Shown piece after piece: positions 17,878-28,600 of a DNA stretch of 64,000 nt. Position 1 is the first letter of the stretch; each line of letters begins with the position of its first letter. Position numbers and translations under genes: made by a program. The notes beneath the pieces were generated by a model that ran no database searches, had not been told where the DNA came from, and saw only the letters and a list, made by a program, of their open reading frames with translations. Origin of the DNA: BD2-11 sp965115885 (GTDB lineage Bacteria; Gemmatimonadota; Gemmatimonadetes; Longimicrobiales; Gaopeijiaceae); assembly GCA_965115885.1 (NCBI GenBank), contig OZ220479.1, forward strand, positions 2,108,001 to 2,172,000, written 5' to 3'.

Positions 17878-18367
17878 CCTTGGTTGGCGTGCGTAAAATC
17901 GCAAGTGTCTGTCAAGGTTGACGATGCGGTAGAAACGCACCCTCCGGGGAAGCCTCTTCACCCCCGATTTCCCGGACCACGACCGGGGGCGGTCGCTCGT
18001 CGGCGCCTCGGTCCAGCTGGACCGGTGCACTCGGCGCGGGCCGATCCCGAAGCAACGATCGAGGCAGGAGATCGCCCGACTCCGTTCCCGTCCCGAACCT
18101 CCTCGACCGCCTGTACACCCGACTGGAGCGTCGTCCGGTCGGGCGATTCGAACGCCACTCCCGCGGTTGAAGCGGTCGGCGCCGCGAGGAAACGGGATCG
18201 TGGCCGCCTGCCCCGAATCCCCATTTCCGAGGCGCGTCCGCTCCGCAGGCCGGGCGTCCACGCCCGCCCAACGCCCCACGGGAGCGGAGGAAGGTCCCCG
18301 ACTCGGCCGCAACGCGCATCGGAGCCGGACCGAATCCGCGATTTCGAAGTTCCGATTCGAGGGCCGG
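17878..18367. other. Convergent intergenic region, no gene seen
   Basis: About 490 bases lie between two convergent genes. Open frames here are compositional artefacts. Immediately after the barrel gene there is a short AT-rich patch (GCGTAAAATCGCA). No rho-independent terminator with a T-run was recognised. Confidence 0.5.
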
Positions 18368-18862
18368 TCAGCGGCGCGCCCCGAAGAAGGACCGCAACAA
18401 CTCTCCGGACGGCTCCGCCAGAACGCCCGCGGTCAGCTCGACCGAGTGGTTCAGCCGCGGATCCTGGACCAAGTTCTCCAAGCTCCCCGCCATCCCCGAC
18501 TTCGGGTCGCGGGGTCCGAACACCAAGCGGCGCAGCCGCGCCAGAACGATCGCGCCGGCGCACTGGGCGCACGGCTCGAGCGTCGCGTAGAGCGTGGCTT
18601 CCAGGAGCGCCTTTCGTCCCAGCTTTCGGGCGGCGGCGCGCAACGCGACCACCTCCGCGTGCGCGGTCGGGTCCGCGTCGCTGCGCGTCCGGTTGTGTCC
18701 CTCGGCGACGATGCGACCGTCCAGCACCAACACGGCGCCCACCGGAACCTCGGAGCGCACTTCCGCAAGACGCGCCATCTCCAGGGCGCGGGCCATGAAG
18801 GTCCGATCTCCGATCCGGGACGCGCCCTCCCGCCGGAAACGGTTCGCCGTGCGGTCGCTCAC
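18368..18862 (-). CDS. tadA: tRNA-specific adenosine deaminase
   Basis: The 164-residue protein has the zinc deaminase motifs TAHAEVVAL (His ligand and catalytic Glu) and PCAQCAGAI (two Cys ligands), preceded by FMARALEMARLA and VPVGAVLVLDG, all typical of TadA. It deaminates adenosine 34 of tRNA-Arg(ACG) to inosine. A GTG at 18862 is chosen because TadA usually has about ten residues before the FM.xAL motif; the ATG at 18796 would remove part of that. No partner gene is adjacent. Confidence 0.92.
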   Translation of the reverse strand: MSDRTANRFRREGASRIGDRTFMARALEMARLAEVRSEVPVGAVLVLDGRIVAEGHNRTRSDADPTAHAEVVALRAAARKLGRKALLEATLYATLEPCAQCAGAIVLARLRRLVFGPRDPKSGMAGSLENLVQDPRLNHSVELTAGVLAEPSGELLRSFFGARR

Positions 18863-19606
18863 GCTCTCCGCGTCCTTCGCGGGCGGGCGGAGATCCGCGG
18901 CGGGACCGAGGCCGAGACGACGCCGTCGCGGCCGCGACGGCCGAACCCCGTCGGACGCCAGAGCGAACCGTCGGACGCCACGACGGCATCGGCCGCGGAA
19001 CGGCTTCGGAGCAGGCGCACCGCGAAACCGAACTCCCCCGCAACGGATCCGGTTGCGGGCGGGGCCGCGACAGGGAACGCCGGGGAAGCGCCGCGAAGCG
19101 CGACGCCGGTCGCGGAGCGAATCGTCCCCGAACCTCGGGCGGGCGAAAGGAATCGACGCATCGCGAACCGTTGCCTCCTCCGGGCGGCCGTCTCCGCAAG
19201 TTCGGGAATCCGGTCCGAAAACCGACCTCCGGCGCCTGCGTCTCCGGTACGCGATTTCCCGAGGAAAGGATCCCCCGTCGGCGTGGCCCCGCCCACGCCG
19301 ACGACCTGGCTCGAGATGCAACCTTCCCGAGGGCCCGGTCGTCCCACCCCGCAAACGGGACAGAACCGTTGCGCCACGTTCGGGCACGGGTTCGGGAGTT
19401 CGCGCGCCCGCCGTCGGAATCCGGCGGCGGGATGCGGGATTTCGCCGACCGCTGGAGCGACAAGCGCAGACGGGATTTGCGCCCGCTGCGAAAACGACGC
19501 TTTTTCCACTACGTGCGGGCATGCGCCGCGAGAGGCGCGCTCGGCGGCGCCGGGCGGTCGCGCGGGCGCCGGTCCCCGGAGCCAGAACCCCTGAGGAATC
19601 CGGCCC
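18863..19606. other. Divergent intergenic region, no gene seen
   Basis: Roughly 740 bases separate tadA (minus) from the RND efflux operon (plus). Reading frames here are Arg/Gly/Pro-rich and lack motifs. A small A/T-containing patch (GACGCTTTTTCCACTACG, 19496-19513) about 100 bases before the adaptor start is the best place for an efflux-operon promoter, but no clear hexamer pair is visible. Confidence 0.5.
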
Positions 19607-20812
19607 ATGAGCTTTTCAAGGACGACGTTGGGAGCCACGACCGTTGCGCTCGTCGCGGCCTTGCTCGGGGGAGGGATCTACCTGAGGTTGCGCCCGGACG
19701 TCGCCGAAGGGGAAGAGGAGGACGCCTCGGCGGACACGACGGCGATCCAAGTGCCGCAGGCCTCCTTGGAGAGCTTCGCCCGGCGCGCGCAGCCGGTGAC
19801 CGGCGCGCGCGTGTTGCGCGACACGCTGTGGATCAGGGTCACGGCGTCGGGGGGCGCGGCCGCGTTCCGGCAGGCCACCCTCTCGGCCCGCGTCGCCGGC
19901 CAGGTGCAGGAGGTCGCGGTCCGGGAGAACGACTTCGTCGGTTCCGGCGCCTCCCTCGTCGAGATCGACACCACCGAGTACGCGCTGGCGCTCGCGCGCG
20001 CCAACAGCGCGCTCACCCAGGCCCGGGCCGACTACGAGCAGATCGTCCTCTTCGACGACGAGATCGCGGACCCCGAGGTGCGCGCGGAGCGATCGCGCGT
20101 GGCCCGCTCGCGCAGTGGGCTGGACGAGGCCACGGTAAGCGTCCGCGAGGCGGAGATGACCCTCTCGTGGACGCGCGTCGGCGCGCCCTTCGCCGGGCGG
20201 ATCGCCAACCTCCGGGTCGTGCCGGGCCAGTTCGTGGCCCAGGGCGACGAACTGGTCACCGTCGTGGAGCTGGATCCCATCAAGGTCGAAGCCCAGGTCC
20301 TGGAGGGAGAGATCGGGTTCCTGGAGGAGGGTCGCCGCGCCACCATGACCTTCGCCGCGTTCCCGGGCGAGACCTTCGTCGGCAGGGTGGAGACCATCAA
20401 CCCGGTCATCGATCTGGAGACCCGCTCGGCGCGCGTGACCGTGTTGCTCGCGAACCCCGAAGGAAGGATCAAACCCGGAATGTACGCGAGCGTGTCGCTC
20501 GACGCGCAGCACTTCGCCGAACGCGTCCTGGTCCCGCGCTCGGCGGTGCTCGAGCGGGATCGGCGCACCATGCTCTTCGTCTTCAACGAGGAGGAGGGCG
20601 AGATCGGGCGCACCGAATGGCGCTACGTCGCCACCGGACTCGAGAACGACCTGCTGGTCGAGATCGTGGAGAACCCGGAGACCTCGATGGTGGATCCCGG
20701 GGAGATCGTGCTGGTGGACGGCCACCATTTCCTCGGCCACGACGCCGCCGTCCAACTGGACCGGAACTTCGCGCTCCCGGGGGCGCAACCCGCCGCCGGA
20801 TCGGGGCGATGA
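19607..20812 (+). CDS. RND efflux periplasmic adaptor (membrane fusion protein)
   Basis: The 401-residue protein has one N-terminal membrane anchor, then the lipoyl-like half VAGQVQEVAVRENDFVGSG, an alpha-hairpin (ALARANSALTQARADYEQI), the second lipoyl half TRVGAPFAGRIANL.VVPGQFV and beta-barrel segments ending in LVDGHHFLG. It would join the inner-membrane pumps to TolC. Its stop overlaps the TolC start (ATGA). It heads an operon of adaptor, TolC and two permeases. Confidence 0.9.
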   Translation: MSFSRTTLGATTVALVAALLGGGIYLRLRPDVAEGEEEDASADTTAIQVPQASLESFARRAQPVTGARVLRDTLWIRVTASGGAAAFRQATLSARVAGQVQEVAVRENDFVGSGASLVEIDTTEYALALARANSALTQARADYEQIVLFDDEIADPEVRAERSRVARSRSGLDEATVSVREAEMTLSWTRVGAPFAGRIANLRVVPGQFVAQGDELVTVVELDPIKVEAQVLEGEIGFLEEGRRATMTFAAFPGETFVGRVETINPVIDLETRSARVTVLLANPEGRIKPGMYASVSLDAQHFAERVLVPRSAVLERDRRTMLFVFNEEEGEIGRTEWRYVATGLENDLLVEIVENPETSMVDPGEIVLVDGHHFLGHDAAVQLDRNFALPGAQPAAGSGR

Positions 20813-22230
20813 GCCGCCCGCGGACGCGCGCGCGCCGCCGCGCCCCCGGGATCCGGCGGCGGGCGAGGTTGTCGGGCATCGGCGCGGGATGCGTCCTCGC
20901 CGCGTTGTCCGCAGCGGCTCCTCTGGGGGCGCAGACGCCGCGCGTCCTGTCGCTGGAGGACGCCCTGGAGCTGGCGAGACGGAACAATCCCGTGCTGCGG
21001 CAGGCCATGAACGAGCTGGAGCTGACGCCCGCGGGCATGCGGGCGGCGTGGGGGGCGTTCCTGCCGAGGCTCACCCTGAACCTCGCCACCAGCGTCACCC
21101 TGAACCGGCGGCTTCAGGCCGAGGACTTCTTCGGCAATCCGGTCGCCAACCCCAACGTGGAATGGGCCACCACGTCCTCCTCGAACCAAGTCCTGTCCGC
21201 CGACTTCGCCCTGTTCGAGGGCCTCGCCCGCTTCCACCGGCAGGGCGCCGAGCGCGCCCTCGGGCTCGCCCGGGAGCGGAGCGTGCAGGCCGAGCTGACC
21301 GACGCCTACGCGCGCGTCGCGAGCAGCTTCCACGAGACCGTCCGGCAGTCGGACCTCCTGGAACTCGAGCTGGCGATCCTGGAGGGCAAGCGGCTGGATT
21401 TCGAGAGCGCGCGAAGGCTCTTCGAACTCGCGGTCGGCACGCGGGTCGACGTGCTGGCCGCGGAGCTGGAGGTCCAGCAGCAGGAGCGGGCGGTTCGTCA
21501 GGCGGAGAACGAACACGCCAAGGCCCTGCTCGGCCTGCGCGCGGAGATCGGCGCGGAGACGGGCGAATTCACGACCCGCGGCGTCCTGTCCGATCCGTTC
21601 GATCCCGCGGCCCTGCGGGAGGACGCGCTCCTCGGCCGCGCGCTGGAGACGAGTCCCCGCCTCCGGCAGCGCGAGGCGGAAGCGGACGCCGACCGCGCTT
21701 CGCTCGGCGCGCAACGGAGCGGGCGCTGGCCGACGGTACGCCTGGGCGCCACCTTCTACCAGAGCGCCTACGGCCAGGAGTACGCGGCGGCGTTCAAGCC
21801 CTTCGCGAAGGATTCCCGCTACGCCTCCGCCCGGTTGAGCTTCTCCCTGCCCGTCTTCACGGGGTTCGCCGCCGAGCGCGGCATCGCCGAGGCCCGGGTT
21901 CGGCTGGCCAACGCCGAGGAGCGGATGCGCCAGACCCGCATGGAGGTCGAGCGGGACGTGCGCTCCCGCCTCATCGACCTGCACGGCGCCTGGGAGATCT
22001 ACCGGCTGGCGGAGCGATCGAGCGAGATCGCCGAGGAGCGACTGAGGCTGGCGCGCGAGGAATACCGCCTCGCGGCGCGCGACTTCTCCGAACTGCAGAG
22101 CGCGATCGAGGAGGCGGCCGTCGAGCGCCGCGCCGCGATCAACGCCCGGTTCGAGTTCGTCGCGGCGCGCATCGCGTTGGAACAGGTCGTGGGCGGACCG
22201 CTCGCCGGCGGCGACGGGCCGCTTCCCTAG
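20809..22230 (+). CDS. TolC-family outer membrane efflux protein
   Basis: The product is 473 residues with an Arg-rich N-terminus, a signal peptide ending LGAQ, then LSLEDALELARRNNPVLRQA, the typical opening of outer-membrane efflux proteins. Long helical repeats follow, and the conserved G.F....YASARLSFSLPVFTGF lies in the second half. It forms the trimeric exit duct. The ATG overlaps the adaptor stop by four bases. The first permease starts five bases after its stop. Confidence 0.9.
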   Translation: MSRPRTRARRRAPGIRRRARLSGIGAGCVLAALSAAAPLGAQTPRVLSLEDALELARRNNPVLRQAMNELELTPAGMRAAWGAFLPRLTLNLATSVTLNRRLQAEDFFGNPVANPNVEWATTSSSNQVLSADFALFEGLARFHRQGAERALGLARERSVQAELTDAYARVASSFHETVRQSDLLELELAILEGKRLDFESARRLFELAVGTRVDVLAAELEVQQQERAVRQAENEHAKALLGLRAEIGAETGEFTTRGVLSDPFDPAALREDALLGRALETSPRLRQREAEADADRASLGAQRSGRWPTVRLGATFYQSAYGQEYAAAFKPFAKDSRYASARLSFSLPVFTGFAAERGIAEARVRLANAEERMRQTRMEVERDVRSRLIDLHGAWEIYRLAERSSEIAEERLRLAREEYRLAARDFSELQSAIEEAAVERRAAINARFEFVAARIALEQVVGGPLAGGDGPLP

Positions 22231-22234
22231 CGCC

Positions 22235-25200
22235 GTGTCGATCCCCCGCATCTCGACGCGGCGGCCCGTCGCCGTGGCCATGCTCTTCCTGACCATCTCC
22301 CTGCTCGGGATCATCTCCTTCCTGCGGATGCCCATCGATCTGCTGCCGGACGTGAGCTACCCGCGCCTCGTGGTCTACACGGCCTACCCCGACGTGGCGC
22401 CGGCGGAGGTCGAACGGCTCATCACCGAGCGGGTGGAGGCGCAGGCGGCGGCGGTGCCCGGAGTCGAGAAGGTGACGTCGGTGTCGCGCGACGGGGTGAG
22501 CCTGGTGACGCTGCGCTTCGCCTGGGGCACGGACATGGACTTCGCCATGCTCAACGTGCGCGAGCGCATCGACAACATCCGCGAGCTGCTGCCCGAGACC
22601 TCGGATCGGCCGCGCATCCTGCGCATCGACCCCGAATCGGAGCCCATCATGGTGCTCTCGGTGGCCGGGGGCGCCGACCTGTGGGCGACCAAGGATTTCG
22701 TGGAGACGGTGTTCCGGCGCAGACTCGAGCAACTGGACGGGGTCGCGCAGGCGGCGGTGACCGGCGGCCTGGACCGGGAAATCCAGGTGGAGGTGGACCC
22801 CGACCTGCTCCTCTCCTACAGGATCGAAATGGAGGAGGTCGCGCTCGCCCTCGACCGGGCCAACTTCTCCGCCCCCGGAGGATCCATCCTGCGCGGGCGC
22901 TACCGCTATCCGTTGCGCACCTTGGGCGAATTCCAGACCGTGGACCAGATCGGGCGGGTGGTGGTGGGACGCCAGCGGACCGGGACCGCAGGGCAGCGGG
23001 AAGGCGAGGACGGCTTCCGCCTGGTGCGCCTGAACGACGTGGCTCGCGTGGTGGACGGATTCGCCGACCGCGAGTCCGTCGCCCGCTACAACGGCGTCGA
23101 GGCCGTGGGGCTCCTGGTGTACAAGGAATCGGGGGCGAACACGGTGGCGGTGGCCGACCAGATCCAGGAGGCGCTCGGCATCCTGGCGGTCGAGTTTCCC
23201 GAGATTTCCGTGGACGTCGCCTACTCCCAAGCGGGCTTCATCTCCGACTCGATCAGCAACGTCGTGCAGGCCCTGGTGTTCGGGGGCGCGCTGGCGTTCC
23301 TGGTGCTCTTCCTCTTTCTGCGCGATCCGCGCTATCCCTTCGCCATCGCGCTCGCCATCCCCCTCTCGGTCGTGGGCGCGTTCGCGCTGATGGAGGCGTT
23401 CGGGGTCTCGCTGAACATCATGAGCCTGGGGGGGATGGCGCTCGGCGTGGGCATGCTGGTCGACAACTCCATCATCGTGCTCGAAAACATCTTCCGGCAC
23501 CGGGAGGGAGGCGTGCCCACGGCGGAGGCGTCGGCCCTCGGAGGCGAAGAGGTCCAGGGGGCCATCACGGCCTCGACCCTCACCACCATCTCCGTGTTCG
23601 GACCGATCATCTACATCGAAGGGGTGGCGGGGGAGCTGTTCGGCGACCTGTCGCTGGCGGTGGCCTTCTCCCTGCTGGCCAGCCTTCTGGTGGCGCTCAC
23701 GCTGCTGCCGGGGATGGCGGCGCGCTTCGCGGACCGGGCGCGGACGCCCGAGCGGCGCCGACGGGCCCGGCCGCGCCGGCGGAAGGGGAGGCTGGCCGGG
23801 ATCGGGAGGGCGATCCGGTGGGCGGGGACGCTCCCCTTCCGGCTGATCGCGGGGGCGGTCGCCCTGGGACGGGCGCTGCTGTCCTTCTGGTGGGAAGGGC
23901 TGGCGGGCGTCGGCGGACGCCTGTTCCGGCCGTTGCTCGACGCCTTCGACCGCGCCTTCCAGCGCTTCGCCGACCGCTATCACCGACTCCTCGATCTCTC
24001 GCTCGATCACCGCGGGCGGGTGATGGCCGTATCCGCGACGGCGCTGGCGGCCACGCTGGCGCTCGCCTTCGCCCTCGACCGGGACCTGCTCCCGGACGTC
24101 GACCAGGGGGGCTTCCGGGTGCGCCTCGAGCTTCCGGAGGGAACCGGGCTGGCCGCGACCGCGCTCGCGACGGCCGAACTCGAGAAGGCGTTGCGCGAGG
24201 ACCCCGGCGTCGAGACGGTCTTCTCCCGGGTGGGCGAGGACGTGCGCTCCTACATGGAGAGCGAGGAGGCCTCGGGCGCGCACACGGGCACCCTGGAGGT
24301 CCGGCTCTCCCCGGGCGCCGCCACCGACGACGTGCTGGCCCGAGTGCGCGCGGTCGAGACCCGGTTTCCGCCCGGGGCGCTCGCCTTCGAGGCGGGCCAA
24401 GCCACCGCCCTGGGCCAGGTTCTGGGCGGCGCCGACGCCGACATCGCGGTGCGCATCCGGGGAGAGAACCTGGAGGAGAGCTACGCCTACGCCGAGCGGG
24501 TGCGCGAACGGCTGACGACGCTGGCGGAGATCGGCAACGTGCGCGTGGGCACCGGACGCGGCCAGCCCCAGGTCCAGGTCGAGATTCTGCGCGACGCGGC
24601 CGCGCGACGCGGCATCGACCCGCGCCTCATCGCCGAGGAGATCGAGCGCGCCATGCGCGGCGACCGGGCCACCGAGTTCGTCGACTTCGACCGCAAGATC
24701 GACGTGGTGGTCCGGTTGCCGGACGCCCTGCGCTTCTCCGCGGAGACGCTCGAGACCCTGCAGGTGCGCGGCGTCCCGCTGCGCGAGCTGGTCGCCGTGC
24801 GCGAGGCGGTGGGCCCGGCGGAGATCCACCGCGAGGACCAGGGGCGCGTGGTCACGGTCTACGCCGACGCGATCTCGGGCGGCCTGGACCGCGCCATCGC
24901 CACGGTGGAGGAGGAGCTGGCCGCGCTCGCGCCCCCCTTCGACGCGCGCGTCGACGTCGGCGGCGAGAACGAGGAGATGCGCCGCTCGTTCCGCGACCTC
25001 GCGTTCGCCTTCGCGCTCGCGCTGGTGCTCGTCTACATGATCCTGGCGGCTCAGTTCGAGTCCTTCAAGCACCCGCTGACCATCCTGATCTCGGTGCCGC
25101 TCGCGCTGTCGGGCGCGGTGCTGGCGCTGGCTCTCGCCGGCCAGAGCCTGAACACCATGAGCCTGATCGGGGTGGTCATCCTGGTGGGCATCGTGGTCAA

Positions 25201-25540
25201 CGACGCGATCGTGAAGGTGGAGTTCATCAACCAAGCGCGCGCGCGCGGGGCCGCCCGTCGGGAGGCGATCCTGGAAGCCGGCAAGGTGCGCCTGCGGCCC
25301 ATCGTCATGACCACGGCGACCACCGTCTGCGGGCTCATGCCGCTGGCGCTGGGCATCGGCCGCGGCGCGGATCTGCGCGCGCCGCTCGCCATCGCGGTGA
25401 TCGGGGGGCTGGTGGTGGCCACCGCGCTCACCCTCATCGTGGTGCCGGTGGTGTACTCGGCGGTGGAGAGCGGCCACGACCGGCTGCGAAGAAAAGCCCG
25501 CCGGCCGGTCGACGTCCGGGCCGCGGAGGCGCTCCCGTGA
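22235..25540 (+). CDS. RND efflux permease (first of two)
   Basis: The 1101-residue protein, about 70 longer than AcrB, has the RND architecture: N-terminal helix, two periplasmic porter regions and two six-helix bundles. In helix 4 the proton-relay position reads GMLVDNSIIVLEN, so the second acidic residue of the usual Asp-Asp pair is Asn. An Arg-rich cytoplasmic insertion (about residues 505-525) precedes the second half. It would export hydrophobic compounds or cell-envelope components with proton drive. The start is the GTG at 22235. The substrate is unknown. Confidence 0.9.
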   Translation: MSIPRISTRRPVAVAMLFLTISLLGIISFLRMPIDLLPDVSYPRLVVYTAYPDVAPAEVERLITERVEAQAAAVPGVEKVTSVSRDGVSLVTLRFAWGTDMDFAMLNVRERIDNIRELLPETSDRPRILRIDPESEPIMVLSVAGGADLWATKDFVETVFRRRLEQLDGVAQAAVTGGLDREIQVEVDPDLLLSYRIEMEEVALALDRANFSAPGGSILRGRYRYPLRTLGEFQTVDQIGRVVVGRQRTGTAGQREGEDGFRLVRLNDVARVVDGFADRESVARYNGVEAVGLLVYKESGANTVAVADQIQEALGILAVEFPEISVDVAYSQAGFISDSISNVVQALVFGGALAFLVLFLFLRDPRYPFAIALAIPLSVVGAFALMEAFGVSLNIMSLGGMALGVGMLVDNSIIVLENIFRHREGGVPTAEASALGGEEVQGAITASTLTTISVFGPIIYIEGVAGELFGDLSLAVAFSLLASLLVALTLLPGMAARFADRARTPERRRRARPRRRKGRLAGIGRAIRWAGTLPFRLIAGAVALGRALLSFWWEGLAGVGGRLFRPLLDAFDRAFQRFADRYHRLLDLSLDHRGRVMAVSATALAATLALAFALDRDLLPDVDQGGFRVRLELPEGTGLAATALATAELEKALREDPGVETVFSRVGEDVRSYMESEEASGAHTGTLEVRLSPGAATDDVLARVRAVETRFPPGALAFEAGQATALGQVLGGADADIAVRIRGENLEESYAYAERVRERLTTLAEIGNVRVGTGRGQPQVQVEILRDAAARRGIDPRLIAEEIERAMRGDRATEFVDFDRKIDVVVRLPDALRFSAETLETLQVRGVPLRELVAVREAVGPAEIHREDQGRVVTVYADAISGGLDRAIATVEEELAALAPPFDARVDVGGENEEMRRSFRDLAFAFALALVLVYMILAAQFESFKHPLTILISVPLALSGAVLALALAGQSLNTMSLIGVVILVGIVVNDAIVKVEFINQARARGAARREAILEAGKVRLRPIVMTTATTVCGLMPLALGIGRGADLRAPLAIAVIGGLVVATALTLIVVPVVYSAVESGHDRLRRKARRPVDVRAAEALP

Positions 25541-25610
25541 GCGAGGCGTCCCCGCGCGCGCGCCGTCGACGGAGCGGAGCCGGCCGGTCGACGGCGGGAG
25601 CGCCGCCGCC

Positions 25611-28600
25611 GTGATCGGCGGGAGCATCCGCCGACCGGTGGCGGTCGCGATGGGTTGCCTGGCGGTCGCGCTCATGGGCGCCAACGCTTGGCGCAACATC
25701 CCCATCGAGCTGCTGCCCGACACCCGGCTCCCCCGGATCAACGTCGACGCGACTTGGCGCGGCGCCTCCCCCGAGACGGTCGAGGCCTTCCTCACCTCCC
25801 CCATCGAGTCCGTCGTCCAGCAGGTCAAGGGCGTGGAGAAGGTCGTCTCGATCTCCAGCGAGGTGCAGGGGAGCGGAACCGCCAGCGTCGAGGTGCACTT
25901 CAGCCGCGACACGGACATGGACTTCGCGCGGCTGGACCTCTCCGAGCGGCTCTCCGCTCTCGAGGAGGAGCTGCCGCCGGCGGTGCGGAGGATCTTCGTT
26001 CGGCCCTACGTCCCTCCCGAGTTCGAATCGCGCAGCCAGCGCGGATTCCTGCGCTACGCCTACACCGGTCCCTACACGCTCGAGGCGCTCCGGGCCGATC
26101 TCGACGACCGCGTGGCGCCGGACCTCTCGCAGATCGAGGGCGTGGCGCTGGTGCAGGCGAGCGGCGGACGCGAACGCCTCGTCGAGATCGAACTCGACGA
26201 GGACCGGGTGAGCGCGCTCGGGCTCTCGCCGTACTCGGTGAGCGCGCGGATCAACGATCTCGACTTGGTGCGCGAGGCGGGCGCGATTCGGACGGGCGAC
26301 CGGGAATGGTCGGTGACCATCCAGAACCGGGTGGCGCGCGCCGAGGAGATCCGCAGCGCGGTGCTGCTCGAGAACCGCGGCGCCCTGGTGCGCGTCGCGG
26401 ACGTGGCGGACGTGCGCGACAGCTACGAGGAGCCCCGCAGCTACAACCGCATCGACGGCCGACCCGCGGTCTCGTTCGTGGCGATCCGCGAGATCGGCGC
26501 CAACACGGTGCGCGCGGCCGAGGCGGTCAAGGCGCGGGTGGCGCAGCTGGAGCGCGCGGGCCTGGGCGAGGCGCGCATGATTCTGAACTACGACGAGAGC
26601 GAGGACATCCGGGAACAGCTGACCGACCTGCGCACGAGGGCGCTGATCTCCGCCTTCGTCATCTTCGCGGTGCTGCTTCTCTTCCTGCGCTCGTTCCGCT
26701 CCGCGGGGGTCGTCTTCATGACGATCGCCTTCTCGGTGCTGATCTCGCTGAACCTGATCTACTTCGGGGGCATGACCCTGAACCTGCTCACGCTGATGGG
26801 ACTGGCGCTGGGCTTCGGGCTGATCGTGGACAACGCCATCGTGGTGCTGGAGAGCGTGTTCCGCCGCTGGCAGGCGGGACGGGGCGCGGAGGCGGCGGCG
26901 AGCGAGGGCGCCCGCCAGGTCGTGCTGCCCATCCTCGCCTCCACCGCGACCACCCTCATCGTCTTCGTGCCCTTCGTGTACCTGCAGGGAGAGCTGCGGG
27001 TGTTCTACGTGCCGCTGGCGATCGTGGTGGCGCTGACGCTGGGGGCGTCGCTGGCGGTGGCGTTCACCTTCATCCCGGCGCTGGCGGCGCGCGTGCTCCC
27101 CGGGGTGCGCAGGGAAGCGGGCGGCGGCGGGAGGGCGGACGCCGAGGGCGCCGCGGCCGCAGGAGACGGGACGGCGGGCCGGGGCGGCGCGTCCGCTCCG
27201 ACGACGGGCGCCCGGCCGCCGCCCCTCTACACCCGCATCTACTCCGCCATCGTCGGCTTCACCCTGCGCCACGCCTGGCTGGCGGTGACGGCGGCGGCGC
27301 TGACGTTCGGCGGGTCGTGGTACCTCTTCCAGAACTACGTCTCCCGGGGGATGCTCTGGGGCGGAGGGATGGGCTCGGACACCTACGTCCTCATCACGAT
27401 CGAGCTGCCGCGCGGCTCCGACCTCGAGCGGACGGACGACCTCGTGCGCTCCTTCGAGGAGCGGCTGGCCGCGATTCCGGAGGTGGAGCGGTTCGCCTCG
27501 CAGGTGACCGGGACCTACGGGAGGATCACCGTCAACTTCCCGGACTCCCTGGAGAACACCGGCGTCCCGATGGCCATCAAGGAGCGGATGTTCAGCTACA
27601 GCCTGGGCTTCACCGGGGCCGAGGTGCGCGTGATCGGCGTCGGCCTGGGCTTCTACGGCAGCAGCGGAGGCTCCCTGCCGAACTACTCCATGAAGGTGCT
27701 GGGCTACAACTACGAGAAGGTGCGCGAGATCGCCGAGGATCTGGGCGACCGGCTCGCGCGCGTGCCGCGGGTGCGCGCCATCGACACCAACTCCGCCGGG
27801 AGATTCGTGCGCGAGCGCGCGACCGAGTTCGTGGTCGAGATCGAGCGGGACCAGCTGGCGCGCCACGACGTTTCGGTGGAAGAGCTGGTCGGACGCATGA
27901 ACGCGGCCGTCGCGGGCCAGACCGGCCAGGCGGAACTCAAGATCGGCGGCGACGAGGTGCGCTACGAAGTGAAGCTGGAGGGATACCGCGACACCGACGT
28001 GCAGGAGCTTCTGGAGACCGTCGTCGGCACCTCCGCCGGCGCCGGCATCCGCCTGGGCGACGTGATCTCGATCGCGCCCAAGGACGTGCTCGCCTGGATC
28101 CGCCGCGAGGACCAGCAGTACGAGCGCACCGTGGCCTACGAGTTCGCGGGCCCGCGCCGCCTGGGCGACCTGTACTACGACGGGATCGTCGAGGCTACGG
28201 AGCTCCCGGCGGGCTACGCGATCGTGGAGGACGAGGGGTTCCGCTGGAGCCAGGAGGACCGCCGACAGATCTACGCGGTGCTGGCGGTGTCGATCCTGCT
28301 CGTCTACATGGTGACGGCCGCGCTCTTCGAGTCGGTGCGCCTGCCGCTGTGCGTCCTCCTCACGGTGCCGATGGCGCTCATCGGCGTCTTCCTGACGTTC
28401 TTCTACACCGACGCGGCGTTCACCCGGGAGGCGTACGTGGGGGTCATCATGATGGGCGGCATCGTGGTCAACAACGCGATCCTCCTGGTGGACAACATCA
28501 ATCGCGTCCGGCGCGCTTCGGGAGGCGACCTGCGCGCCGCCATCCTCGCCGGCACCCTCGAGCGGGTGCGGCCGATCCTGATGACCACCGCCACCACCGT